A DNA stretch of 64,000 nt from positions 16,263,915 to 16,327,914 of the forward strand of contig CAIIXF020000001.1 in NCBI GenBank assembly GCA_903813345.2, read 5' to 3'. The position numbers and the translations under genes were made by a program. How positions within the stretch are numbered: position 1 is the stretch's first letter; each line of letters opens with the position of its first letter. Shown here in pieces: positions 1 through 13,300 of this stretch. Origin of the DNA: Owenia fusiformis. Its lineage: Eukaryota > Annelida > Polychaeta > Sabellida > Oweniidae. Below the pieces are notes generated by a model. The model did no database searches. It saw only the letters and a list, made by a program, of their open reading frames with translations, and was not told where the DNA came from.

Positions 1-1371
1 CAGTCATCCGACCTAGTCGATCATAGACACCTGTCCACACCCATGAAACCATGCACTGCTTGTCTCCCTAAAATACACATGGAATAATGGTAAGTATGTA
101 CAAATGTCCATACCTTAATGGAAATCCATTAACCTGTACACCTAGCATGGATAACAAATGTTAACAAACCTAGCTTATACACTGTTGTAAGTTGATTTGT
201 ACTAAAACTGACACAATGATGAAATAAAATAAAAACATAAGTCTTGTACACTGTACCTTGCTATAAAATGACCTACAGAATATCTACTAAATGTGATATT
301 CTATGAAATGGAACGATTATATAAATGACGATCTACATGTACATACCAGGTTAGTGCTATACTATACTTACAATATACAGTATACCACTGGTGTAGATCC
401 CTGACCAAATGTTCTATGTTCACAAGTATGGACCCTCAGAACATCATAACACTCATAACTCTGGATGGAGTATTACTCTAGTATGGATCCCTATACTGGA
501 TGTAGCCTTAACTCTAGTACAGATCCCTAAAACATCATTACAAATATTCTCACCAGTATGGAAACTCTACATTAATCCATATAAAATCCATACAAACATC
601 AAAATGTATGACCTGAATCACCCAGATTGCATTGAAATAGTATATTACACTTGAAGATAGATATAAAATGATAGGTGTTATGTAATGTGAACTTATTCAA
701 GATATCCAAGGACATGCAGGAAAAATGAGCTTGAGATAAACCCATGCAAAATGGCATAAAAAGTACACAAATATATAGTGGATATAATAGCATGTCCGAA
801 ATAGACACCAAAATGTCATCCTATGCTAGTAATGTAAAGATATTATCATTTTTCCAAAATAAAAGCCATGTGCGAATGAAAATGCAGACTCCGCACCGGA
901 AAGAGATCATTAGAACATGAATTGGCACAGAAATATAGTTTATTCCAACGATTGCAGCGCCACCAGCGTTCTTCTTGCGAACTAACTGGGGACCTGTCAT
1001 TATTACGTAGCACTGTGGCATGTCACTTTGCCACATACATTTCAACGTTTTTCAACCGAATGTCATACATTTCAAGGTATGTTCAATCCAATTGAACATT
1101 TTAAGGTACACGTATGTTCAACCCAGTATCATACATTCCAAGTATTTTTTTAAAATGTTGTCATTGACTACTTTTCATTGACATTTGACTTTACAGTTGA
1201 GCTCTCAGTGACTGATAAACTGATATGAAAACTTAGTATTTATTTAAAATTCAGCATTTACACACAATTTTCATTCAATTTGAAAAAACACTGTTTGTGC
1301 CTTATGTATTTTCATTCACACTTCAGCAACTTATGATTATTATTAAATTAGTAATTTAACTTTTGTTATAG
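1..1371. other. Non-coding upstream stretch, probably a CFAP74 intron
   Basis: The first recognisable exon begins at 1372 in mid-protein, so the N-terminal part of CFAP74 lies outside the window and this stretch is most likely intron. Around 390-560 short phrases such as 'tatggatccct' and 'agatccctaa' recur in a decayed form, suggesting an old simple tandem duplication. I see no exon, RNA gene or complete mobile element here. Confidence 0.5.
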
Positions 1372-4300
1372 GACTTTGATGTTGGTAAAACATATAAGAA
1401 AAAGGTGATTCTGACGAATGTCTCCTACACTGTGAACTACTGCAAGCTTTTGGGTATTACTGAACACCTCAAAGACTTCATTGAAATAGTGTGAGTACAT
1501 CAACATGAAAAAGTGTGAACATTATAGCTTCAAAATTGTATTTCTTGAAATGAAAACACAAATTAATGTTATATTTTTATTTGATTGATTCCAAAGGTAC
1601 CACTTTTGTATTGCAGATTTGACCCCCCAGGCCAAATGTCAGCTGGATTAACTTGTGAGATGCTTGTCACCTTCAAGCCAATGGTAAATATTTCATTCAT
1701 TGTCTCTTATGTGCTATTTACTGTTCTATATATGTTTCTGAAGTTACATTGAGTATCACAAAACATCCTTACATTTCATCTTTTTGGCTTCAAGACTGTA
1801 TATGTGCCCGGACTTCAGGTCTGCAATGTGTGGAATGTGGAAAGAGGTAGTTTGTGGGTTTTGGTACCAATTGAAAATACAGTAAGTAGATTTGTTATAA
1901 AATTTTATACAATATTACATGAACATCTATGTTTACAGATCAATGAAGATTTAGAGGGCACAGTGGACTTCCTGGCTCAGACTGGACCTTTTGCCATTCC
2001 ACTTGTTTGCACTACTAAGAAATGTGATGTAAGTTGAATTGTTTGTGTATGTTATGCATTAAAAAATCATAATACATGTATAGGGAAATAACAAAAATCT
2101 AGAAATATGCAAGTTTTGCTTTTAAATTATTAACAATATTTGACTGTCAATGGCTGAGAGTTATTTCTGGTGAACACTTGGTTAAATATTGTTTTATTTT
2201 CAGTTGTCCGTGGACACAAATCTTGTTGACTTTGGTACAACTGTGATAGGTGAGACAATGAAACAAACCATTACACTGACCAACAATGGGGCGCTGACAA
2301 CAGGCTTTGAATTCATCAAGTTAACAGGGATGAAGCCAAGGACTCTCACATCTGCGGCAACATCATTGGGGAGATTGGTGAGAAACTAAGCCATTTGTTT
2401 TATGATGTCACAATTGAGTTTAAATATTGATAAATGAGTCCAGCTGTCAATCAAAATTTAAGAACTCCACATTGTACTCAAAATCCATAGAGATAACATG
2501 TTAACATGAAATATCTAGAGTACACACTAAATATCATTTTGAATAATATTTCTGTCCTCAAGCATCCAAAGATAAACATATTTAATTTTGAACTTATATT
2601 AATTCTATACTTAAATTTAATATATACATTTACATGTATTAACATAATTATAGGACTATGTTATATATGGTTTTTGCTGTTTAATGTTAGCAATAGTTAA
2701 GTTCTTTTGCACATTTTTATTAAAACAAGACTGAATAATTGCTGTTTTCTCTGGAATTTATGAGGTAACCTTTTATTGTGTTAGAACCTATGGTACCTCT
2801 AACCTCTTTGACATTATAACATTATTATTTTGATTCAAGTCAGTTTGATATGACTTATCACTAAAAAAAACTCTCAGGATTAAAAATTAAATAATGTTGT
2901 GTGTTATAGACTACTGCAGAGACCAGTGAAGGTGAACCAGAGGAGCAGCCTCCCAAATCACAAGGCAAAGGCTCTAAGAAAAAGTTGGAGACTAAGAAGA
3001 AACGAGAAGATGAGGAAGATGGTATGTCGGCATAAATCTTTTTATTTATTTGTAATATGGGATATGAATGGTATCCTTACATGTATGAAAGCACCAAATG
3101 GACCCCAAGGTTTTCCTTGACCATGAAAAGATCTTGTCATTAAAATCAAAATAAAATAAGATCCAATCATTCAATTCAAGTCAAATAAAAGATATGATTT
3201 TTAGATTTTTCTCCGAATGGTAGATGAAGTTCCTTACTACACTTGTTATATATGTTATTATATAGGATGAGAAACTGCTAATGACAACAATATTTAAAAA
3301 ACGTTCAAATCAAAATGCACTAAGTTTAGCAATAATTTAATAAATTAACATTTTATCCTTGCAGAGAAAGTGCCTGAGAACCTATCACAAGCGTTGCCCA
3401 CAACAATCCCCAGTGAGAACCAGACCCAAGCTGCATCCTTGATGACTGACAACCGTGAGCTGACAGGCTCTAAGGACACATTGACCACAGAGGTGACTAC
3501 TAGCAAGTTCCAGAGCATGGAGAGCCTCACCTCTACTGGGATTGAGGCAGCTGCAGCTGCTGTTCCTGAGCTACCTAGAGTTGATGAGAGTATGTAGTTT
3601 GAATTGTTTCTGATTTCAGCATCTCCTTCTTAGAAGTAATGTAACAATAACACATGTATAGTATAGTATGAGATGAAGTGCAAGCTCAAAAAGTTCTCTA
3701 AAATATTTTTTTTTTTATTATTGTAAGATATATTCATTGTGTTTTATTATTTGCTGTAGATGAGCTTATAAACCTCTCCCTTATAATAAATGTAGGTATT
3801 AATTGAATGAAGTCTGTATTTTTATGACGATTTAATACTTAATAAACAGGATTCAAAATTTATGGTTGTATAAGTATCTGTAAAATCAATAATGACATCA
3901 TAATGTTTTCCATCATCTCTGATAAAAATTATTTAGAAATCGAAATATCCTGGTATTGTTATTTTTGTAGTTCCAAGTGCTCTGGAGAGACCTGTAACAG
4001 AAGAGGATGAATATGCGACTCTTGATGGAATGAAAATTGGAAAGGTATCACATAATTATGACACATACACCTATGGAGTCAAGATTATTGACATACACTT
4101 TTACAGGGGTTTCACTAAAATTTCTCTTAACAGGCTAAATAAAAAGTTAAGTTGAAAAGTCCCAAAACAACAGGCTATTTTGTGAAAACAACCGGTGAAA
4201 ATCGCCTGTTGCTCATGAAATCCCTGTTTTAATTACAATTTGGATGAATAAATCAAGATTTGAATGGTTTAGGATAAGTTCAGGCAATATTGCTGTAAAA

Positions 4301-7300
4301 TTATAGATGTCTCCAACTTCAATTCTTCATTGTAATAAATGTATTGTTGTTTCTACCAATTTTATTTGAGACAAGATTTTGTTAGATTGCTGTCTTACAA
4401 TGTCTGCTGATGAAATCTCATTTCACTGTGCATGAGATAAAGTAATTTCTACCAAAGTCTAGTTATGTCACCACCAGAAGAAGTGACAAATAGTTATAGT
4501 TTCCAACTTTTTTATGGATGATGTTTGGTGGTCAGAGTTCGGCAACCAGTGTCTGGCAGGTGGTGACATTTTGCACTTTAATGCCTTGTTTTTATTGTGC
4601 TAAAGATTCAATTGTTTTCAATGTCTACTCTTTACTGTAATTGCATTCTACAACCCTGTCAGATTACCCATTTTTTACTCAGTTGTTCAGTGGTGAAGTG
4701 AAGCCATTCTCATCTGTGAAACTAGAGATAATCTGGCAACCCCTAGTGCCTCAGGCCAGTAAGGTGGATTTCCTCATAACATTTACAGATCAGGAATCAG
4801 ATGATGTGAGTACTAGTTAACATTACTGCATATTTCCTGTTAATTCTTAGTCATAATGGATTTTTAAATGAATTTTAATTATTCCTGACATTTTGATTTA
4901 GAAATTTAAATTCCCAGTTATTTTTTATATATTACTATTTATTCAAAATTATTTATTCAAAAATATTCAAAATAAGTTGAGGACTACTTACATGTGAACA
5001 CTATACTAGTACAGATGTTTTACTGTACTCTTTGTGGTTTCAGATCCCAATCCAAGCAGTAAGCAATGCTATTGATGTACCAGTGTGGGTGGAGAGACAG
5101 AATGTTGACCTAAAAATCTGCATGTTTGACAGACTCTACCAGGACACAATTGTTGTGAATAACAGGTATAGTTATGGTTGCTATTAAATTATCATCACTT
5201 TAAATTGTACAGTACGATTTGTAATGCAAGTATTAGAAATTCTTGATTAGTAGTTCTGCTTTTTTGGGCGTAAGAAATGATAAAATTATTTGTTCTGACT
5301 AAATGTTTCAATTCCTTTTTCCCAGATGAAAGTAAACCAGAAAGAAAGAATATTTAATATCTCAGTATATTCATATATGTTCAATATACAGTATAGTTGT
5401 TTTGTTTGAGATAACCCGGGGTAATAAGAACTTGTATGTTTTATATTTAACAGGGCAACCACTGCTCTGAAGCTGACATTTGAAGTATGTAAGGAACTGA
5501 GGAACCATCTTGAGCTCCTTCCCAAGACTGGTTACATACAGGCACAGTCTCAGTTCTCTGCTCAGTTAAAGTTCTGGCCAAGGTAGGTGTTAAAAATGTT
5601 ATTCAATGATTGAAGTATGATACAAAAAACAACATGCCCTTGTGAAGTGTATATTAGTCAGCAGCTTGGTGCCTTGTGAAATACAGACTTTCTCAAGCAC
5701 AATATTTTCTTATTTTACTTGAATCATTAAATCTTATAACATCAGGTTTTTTGTCATTAAAAATATTAAAACTAACAACAGCAATGGATGTTTCTTGTTT
5801 CATTTTGTGTGGGAATTTGGCTTGAAGCAAATGTCTGTCTCCCTTATATTTACCAGTACATGTAATCACAATCCATCATAATTTTAAATTGGTTTTCAGA
5901 CACAGCCTGTTTGAGGACGGAGGGAAGTACTTTGACAAGGAAACTGGGGTCCTTGAGGCTCCTATGACTATTCGTGTAGCAGGACAGACCAGGCCAGTCC
6001 CCTTTGTTGTCCATGCTGTAGTCACTAACACAGACCTACAGTTTGACACTACTGACATTGACTTCGGCCACTCTACTATCTATGAGTCTGTGAAACACAC
6101 TGTGAAGCTCACAAATCATTCCATCTTAGCCCAGCAGTTTGGGTTTGTGGGGCTCCCGCAGGTAAACACATTTATTTGGGTCCTTTCAATGGACCTTGGA
6201 TTTTTTGTCCAGTGGTCTTCAGTCATGTGTTGTGATGATATGTGGAACATATAACTTCACATGTTCACTTTAATCCAAGAATGTATTGTGTTTCCCTTTG
6301 GATCATTATCCCAACGAACGAAGTTCGGTAGGGATATAGTGAAGCCCTCCGTCCGTCCGTCAGTCAGTTCGTCAGTCCATCCGTCCGTCTGTCCGTCCGG
6401 AAGATAACTCAAATATTAGTTCACAGATTTTCTTCATATTTAGTGGAAAGATGTATATTGGTGAATAGTTTTACGCAAAAAAGATGGCCGCCGCTTTAAA
6501 AATGACGGGACTTTTTCGCAAAAATCATAAATTTTTCATTCTAAACCAAAGTAATTAATATTATTGTTTGAAATTTTGGTAGTATATTCACATCATCTAT
6601 CTATTTCACATATATTCCGTGTTTTTCATCCTGACCCCCAGGGGCCGTATATGGGGGGTCAGGAAAACAGAAATTTTCGCTTATTTTTAGATTTTTCTGA
6701 AGTATAACTTTATTATACTCAAATTAAAGGCAATTAAGAGTAGATTGCAAATATTGTATTTTTTTCTGATTCGAGCTTCGTAAAATTCAAAATGGCCGTC
6801 TAATGTACAATTTCGCAATAATTTTTCGATCCCTTCAAAGTATGGCTATATTATACTCAAATTGATGGAATTTTGGAGTAGATCACAATTATGGTATTAT
6901 TTTTCAGATTTGTACCTCAGAAAATTCAAAATGGCTGCTTTGCAGGAATTCGCAATTCTAAAATCTAAATTTTTCAATTTTAACCAAAGTAATGAGTATA
7001 ATTGATTGGAATTCGGTAATTGATATTTTGTTCGTTGAGATTTGCTACTCCGCGGAGTTGCCGTTATCTAGTTCGTTTACTCAGACACTTGATGTGGAAA
7101 CATCACACGAATGGCTCATGTTTCTTTGTTCCAGTATGTGGATGTGCAGCCTAATGATGGCTTTGGGACTCTGTTACCCTTAGAAACCATTGAGCTGGAT
7201 ATTATATTCAGTCCAAGCAAGGCCAGAGACTACAACTTTGAACTCACCTGCAAATCTCTTATCAACAGGTAAAAACTATAAAGTGATGTGTACAGGGTGT

Positions 7301-10300
7301 TTCATAATTAATAAATTTCTGGAATTCAGAAGTATCCTGGAATCTATTTGTAGAACATGTAATTCCCAATGAAAGTTTTTCCAAACATAGTTTCAAATCC
7401 TCTGCTATACAAATTCTCGACTTTATTTCTTCAGAGAATTCAAGATCCAGTGTAAAGGTGTTGGAGTTCACCCACCACTGGAGCTCTCCCAGCAAGTAGT
7501 TCACTTCAAAGCTACTGCTCTGAATGACGTCTCTACAACATCGCTACATGTCATCAACTCTCATACCAGTATGAACGAGTTCACACATCCTGTACCTCGC
7601 ATTGGCAAAGGTAACATTTGATATCATCCATTTGATGTCGACTTTGTCATGCAAAAAAACTAACAATGGTCCATTATATGATTAGAGAGGTATTCAGGTA
7701 TGGAGGTTTCACTGTACATTATAACATTGGTGCTATTATTTGGTACAACTTTGCATATATCTCTCTATGTAAATGTCAATTTAGATGAGTATGGATTGAA
7801 AAGTGGAAGTGTTTGTCTCTCCAAAACAAGTATGTGTGTCAAATTAATTAGTGAGGCTTTATTTAAAGAATATTAAATATATATATATTAAAAAATATTC
7901 TAATGTTAAGGTGCTATTGTAGACAATAACTATTTATGGTTTAGATAGTGGAAATATAGAAATTAGTAGTTCCCTCCAGTTTAGAGTATATATCAGAGCT
8001 AATATCCATATTTTTTAAAACAATGTACTTTCACCCATAGCAACATATAGTTACACAATTTTTCTGCTTAGAATACCCATTGTCTCAGCTCAGAAGTGAG
8101 TCATTATTTATTCATGTTGTATTGTATTGTATTTATGTCATTCTGTTTTAGGTGAAATTGCTCCAGTGGGTCCCACATCTTATGAATTTATGATACCTGA
8201 CGGTGCACCCCTCACTATTTCCCCCTCCGTGGGGACCATTGAGCCCGGACAGGTATGGAGAAATTACTTTTTCTAACAATAATCTTTTAACTTTCATATT
8301 TAATAACTTATATATCATTTACACTGTCATGTTTTTCATTCTGTGATTGGATAATAATAGGTCACATGACAAAAATTGTATAATTTAATTGGACTAAGTC
8401 CTGAATATCATTTGATATTCAACGGAATCTTATTTCTGATACACATGTACATTTATATATATTTCATAGAAACATCGCATCCAGATAAGGTTCTCGCCAA
8501 AGCTACAAAAAGGGGATATCAAGAAAGAGACTGTGCGAATGCAAACAAAGGCGGCAGAGAACCAGGCACGTAAGGAATACGACCTTCAGATGAAGAGAGA
8601 GAAGGCTGCAGCTGCCGAGGCCAACAATGCTGTGAGTAAACATAAAATAACAGTCAAAAATGATTTTGATCATCTTAAATCACTGTGTCTCATTAGTTTA
8701 GTTTACTATATACTTTAGTTAGTGATGCACTCTCGTGAAAACATTCAGTCTATAGTGAATGGCTACTATTGGAAGCATTGTATTAAACTGTAATTTTCTC
8801 ATGCACTTTGGCTCCTTCTTGTTCATGTTATGTTAGTACTTGACACATGTAAAAATGTTATGTGTATCTTGAACAGACATGTTTCCCTTTATATTTTTGT
8901 TCAAGATTGATATTTTGCAATTTGATGTTCTGTTTGCAGCTCAATCATTTAGTTATGCTTTGTTATTTTTTGGAAATATTATTCTGAGTTCATCATTATT
9001 TAAAAAGTTCTTGTTCTTTTGTTTAGACTGAGTCTGCAAAAGGCGGTGTAAGTGATTGTGATTTAGTTATGAAATAACTTATATTACTTGTTGCTTGTGT
9101 TCATGTTTCTGCAGTGTAACACACCTGTATATTCGGGACACATTATTGCCATTGTTAAGTGTTCAATTTGTTCTTTAATCCGTCCAGAGTTTTACTGTTT
9201 TATTGTTATTTGCAATTTTTGTGTTTTATTTTATGTCATGTCATATAATGTGTCATGTCATGTACTATGTCATGCATTGTTATGTCATGAACTAAAACTG
9301 CACATCTTGAATCTTTTGCAAAGCAATATTAATTATTATTAAATGCTTATTATTTTATTCAGCCTGAGACTGTCAGTGTTTTTGTAAGTGATATAGTGAT
9401 TCTACTTAAGGCATAATTAATAACACAAAACCGCATAAATTGTTAAGATTTTTCTCACACCATGTTAACAGTCTAACAATATTTGTGTTTCCCATGCCTA
9501 TTCTTAACAAATCTAGAAAAATCTTGTGGCAACAGTAACTGGGACTATGTTTCTTAAATGACAATGACATTGAATGACCTCAATATACTGAAAGTTAACA
9601 TTTTGAGATGTGATTGCATCAGTATAAACAGCGAAAACCTTTAAATGATCTCTTAATTTTCTATGGTTAGAATTTTAACTAATCATGAAATATTTGACAT
9701 TTTACATTACTAGTGAGTTTCTTTATTTAATGTTTGATTGGGTAATTTGACCTCTCTGGTGGTGTATCATTGCATTCATTTGACATTCTAAACATACAGG
9801 GTAGGCCATAGAAATATCAATTATTAGAGGCCTGGTATTTTACCTAAATGTTGCTTATAAGTCAATTATCAAACTTAAGCCATAAATAAGTTCAATGAAA
9901 TATATAGTTTCTACTTCTTCTACTGGCATTTGCCTTACTGCTGAATGTACTATGATTTATTTGATACTAGTATCAGGTATAATGGCATATTCATTTTTCA
10001 AGAACTTTCTCAGAAAATACAACTTTAGGTCTTTTGAGAAAAGTGATTGTACTTACTTATGAGACACTCACTTAAAAAGTAGCAGGCATCTCATATTGAT
10101 AGTTATGGCTCGTCCACCTTGTATGTACATGTATATGACAATTAGAACACAATTAAAGTGAGACAGTTGCACATCCATTTATATTATAATTTGACACCAC
10201 GTAGAATAAGTGCCATTGTGTACTTGTGTAAAACGGTTTCAGTTAATAAATGGTAAGGGTAAGTGTAAGAGATACTACTTATATGTTACTTTTTTTGACT

Positions 10301-13300
10301 TGTCAGAAAAAAAGGAAAATGGTTTGTATATATCTTCCTTCATATCCCTTTATATTCTCACAGCATATAGTTTGTATCCTTCAAATAATAGTCCAAGAAT
10401 AGACCAAAAATAAAAAATATCATTTTATCCTTGCTCAGTTTTACACATATTGTTATCCCTCAAGGATAAATATGATATTCATCGAATACAAGTATGTAGG
10501 ATGGTTTACACACATCATTCCTGTAAAATATAGCTTGTAACAATTGATTATCGATGTTTCCTTGATTCACAGAATTCTACTTGGTGTTGTGTTTCAATTT
10601 CCATTTTTCCTTTCTCCCCCCCCCCCTTCCCATTCTCCTCATTCCCCTTCACTTCCTGTTCTCCATTTTATAGTAATAGTCACAGGTTGCTAATTTCATT
10701 TATCCACTTACCCCTTTTGCTTCATTGTGATGGCCATTGATTTCACTGTTCCCTTCACCCCTATATCATACATGTAGCTGCTTGACCCATTATCTTGTCT
10801 ATTGAGTCAAGTATATGGGTTTTGTGAACCCACCATTCTACAAACATTGAATTAATAACAGAAATGATATGAATATATATATATATATGATATGATGTGA
10901 ATATTTAAACTTAAAATAATCCTATAAAATGATTTAAGAACGATTTTATCAGTTTAACTGCATCCTCAGACTTTGAACTGCTTACCAAAGAGGAGGGTTC
11001 TTATATATGTATTAAATGTTGATTTGCAACGCAATGCTGGTGTATATGTTATTCCTCATTTACTACATTTTACATACATTAAATACTATGTTGTGTTAAC
11101 AGAAGGGAGGCAAGAAAGATGGTAAGAAGGACAAAGGGAAGGCATCTCCTGTAAAGACCCCCAAACAAGGAGTTGTGCATCGCAATGAGAATGGGATGAA
11201 CTTAGGTATGGCGGGACCCAAACCTGTCAGTGTGCAAGATGAGGAGGCCATTGATCCTAAGTAAGATAATATTTGTAGAATCAAATATTATTGTTACATG
11301 TATTGCTTTTTCTCCCAAATTTGCTATAGTGCTATATTGCATTTTCTGTTTTCATCATCTGTTGCTGTCTTCATTAAACACACTGAAAAGTTGAAACCAA
11401 AAGCACAGTTTTTCGATTTGAAGATATTTGTATGATTTCGCTGAAATGATCTCTTTCCATTCAGTTATTCAATCGTCATATATTTTCAGTTCTGATGGCT
11501 ACGCTTCTGCTCATGGTTCTCTGCTACGCACATGGAAGCCTCATTTCAAGACTTTCGTCATACCTTGTTACGTGGCATCTGGTAAATGTGCCAACCCTGG
11601 AGAGCTACCGTACAGGTAAGACATTATATTCACATTTGATATGGTTTATCATATTGAACACCCGTAAATATGCATGCAATTGATATCCTGATTGAGACAT
11701 CCTAAATGTGTGTACCATGAATTGAGGGTATTAATGTTTATAAACCTGAATATATATCAACAGGCTCTTAAATAAGCAGCTTCAAAAGTAATCATATTTC
11801 TGTTTCTTGTTGACTTCAGTGTAAGTTAGACCCAATCAAATTGGTTTAATTTTTTTCATATTAATAAAAAGTAATAAAATGTTTTATATATTTGATGTTC
11901 ATGTATGTCAATATTTCAGCGTACATGATACATTGTACCTGGAAGTCCATTGTCCTATAGTGAAGCCAGACTTGGTTGTGATATCTGACAGTGGACGCAC
12001 AACTACAGATTATGGCTCAGTGTCTATAGGACAAACAGTGAACAAGTCAATCACAATACAGAACATCTCCAACAAAACACTTGATGTATCCTTTATTACA
12101 TGTATTAGTATATCATGGCTAGAATCTCAGTATTCTGATTGGTTAATTGAGTACCACATGATCAAAATACCACAACGTATTTCACACCTCCCTCAAATTT
12201 CACAGCATGTTTTACAACTCCCTCAATTTTTGAGTTGATAAATGATTTATTGCCCTATGTATTACAAGCTTATGCATTCTGATCATAGGGATACCTAATA
12301 ATGACATTGATAATAAAATAAGAATTTCATTCTATGTTTCTACTTTCAATGATTTTTGGAGTGATATCTTGTCCTTGCCCCAAATAATATCTTTGGACCT
12401 TAACCATTCATTCAGTTGGCCTCGTCTGTCTTAAATACATCAGGACCATTCTTGATGTTGAACTCGTTGCGCATGCTTCCTCCTGATGAGACTCACACAA
12501 TCATCATTTCTTTTGTACCAACTTCTGGACAAACAGTAAGCAGGTTTTCATTAATTATCAGAATCTAATGTTACAGGTATGTTATCGATCAGAGCATCAT
12601 ACAGAACACCACTATACAGTAATTAAGGTTTGACTTTAAAATCATCATTTTTTCATATATGCTCTTTGTAATTTGAATGTTACTTTTACCTCATAACTCA
12701 TATCTGTTACACGAGCTTTAACCAAAAGATGAGAGCTAATGGGATTGATTTTCGTCGTAAGTAAAAATGATCTTTTTGACATAATAATTGATGATGATGA
12801 TAATTGAGATAAAAGAGAATCACATAAATAGGCATCTATCTGAATTGATAAATGTAAACTGCCAGTCCTACAATTTATTTCTTATTGCAAATCTCCAGAA
12901 GCATGCATTAGACTGACATTTATTCCTTTTACTATACTCGTCAGTGTCTGGAACAGTTGTTACACTTTGGTATTGAAGCAGTGTTCATAATGATGTGATT
13001 ATTGTGAGCGCATATAGATATGCAAAAGGTTTATTGTTAACACATAAAAGCATGCAAAAAGTTTATAAAAATATATTTTTGCAATTTTTGTTACCATAGT
13101 CAGCAATGAATTTTGGGACTGAAACTTACATGTCATTATTAAAAAAATTGTTGATTACAGCAATGTTGATTTTCTGGGGGCTTCAATGTCATACTTCACT
13201 ATATGACAATTAAATGAACATTAAACGATAAGCTGTATAGTAGTATATTTATTTAACAGTACCTTACATAATAGTTTCCCTCATTTTTTTCCTCAAATGA

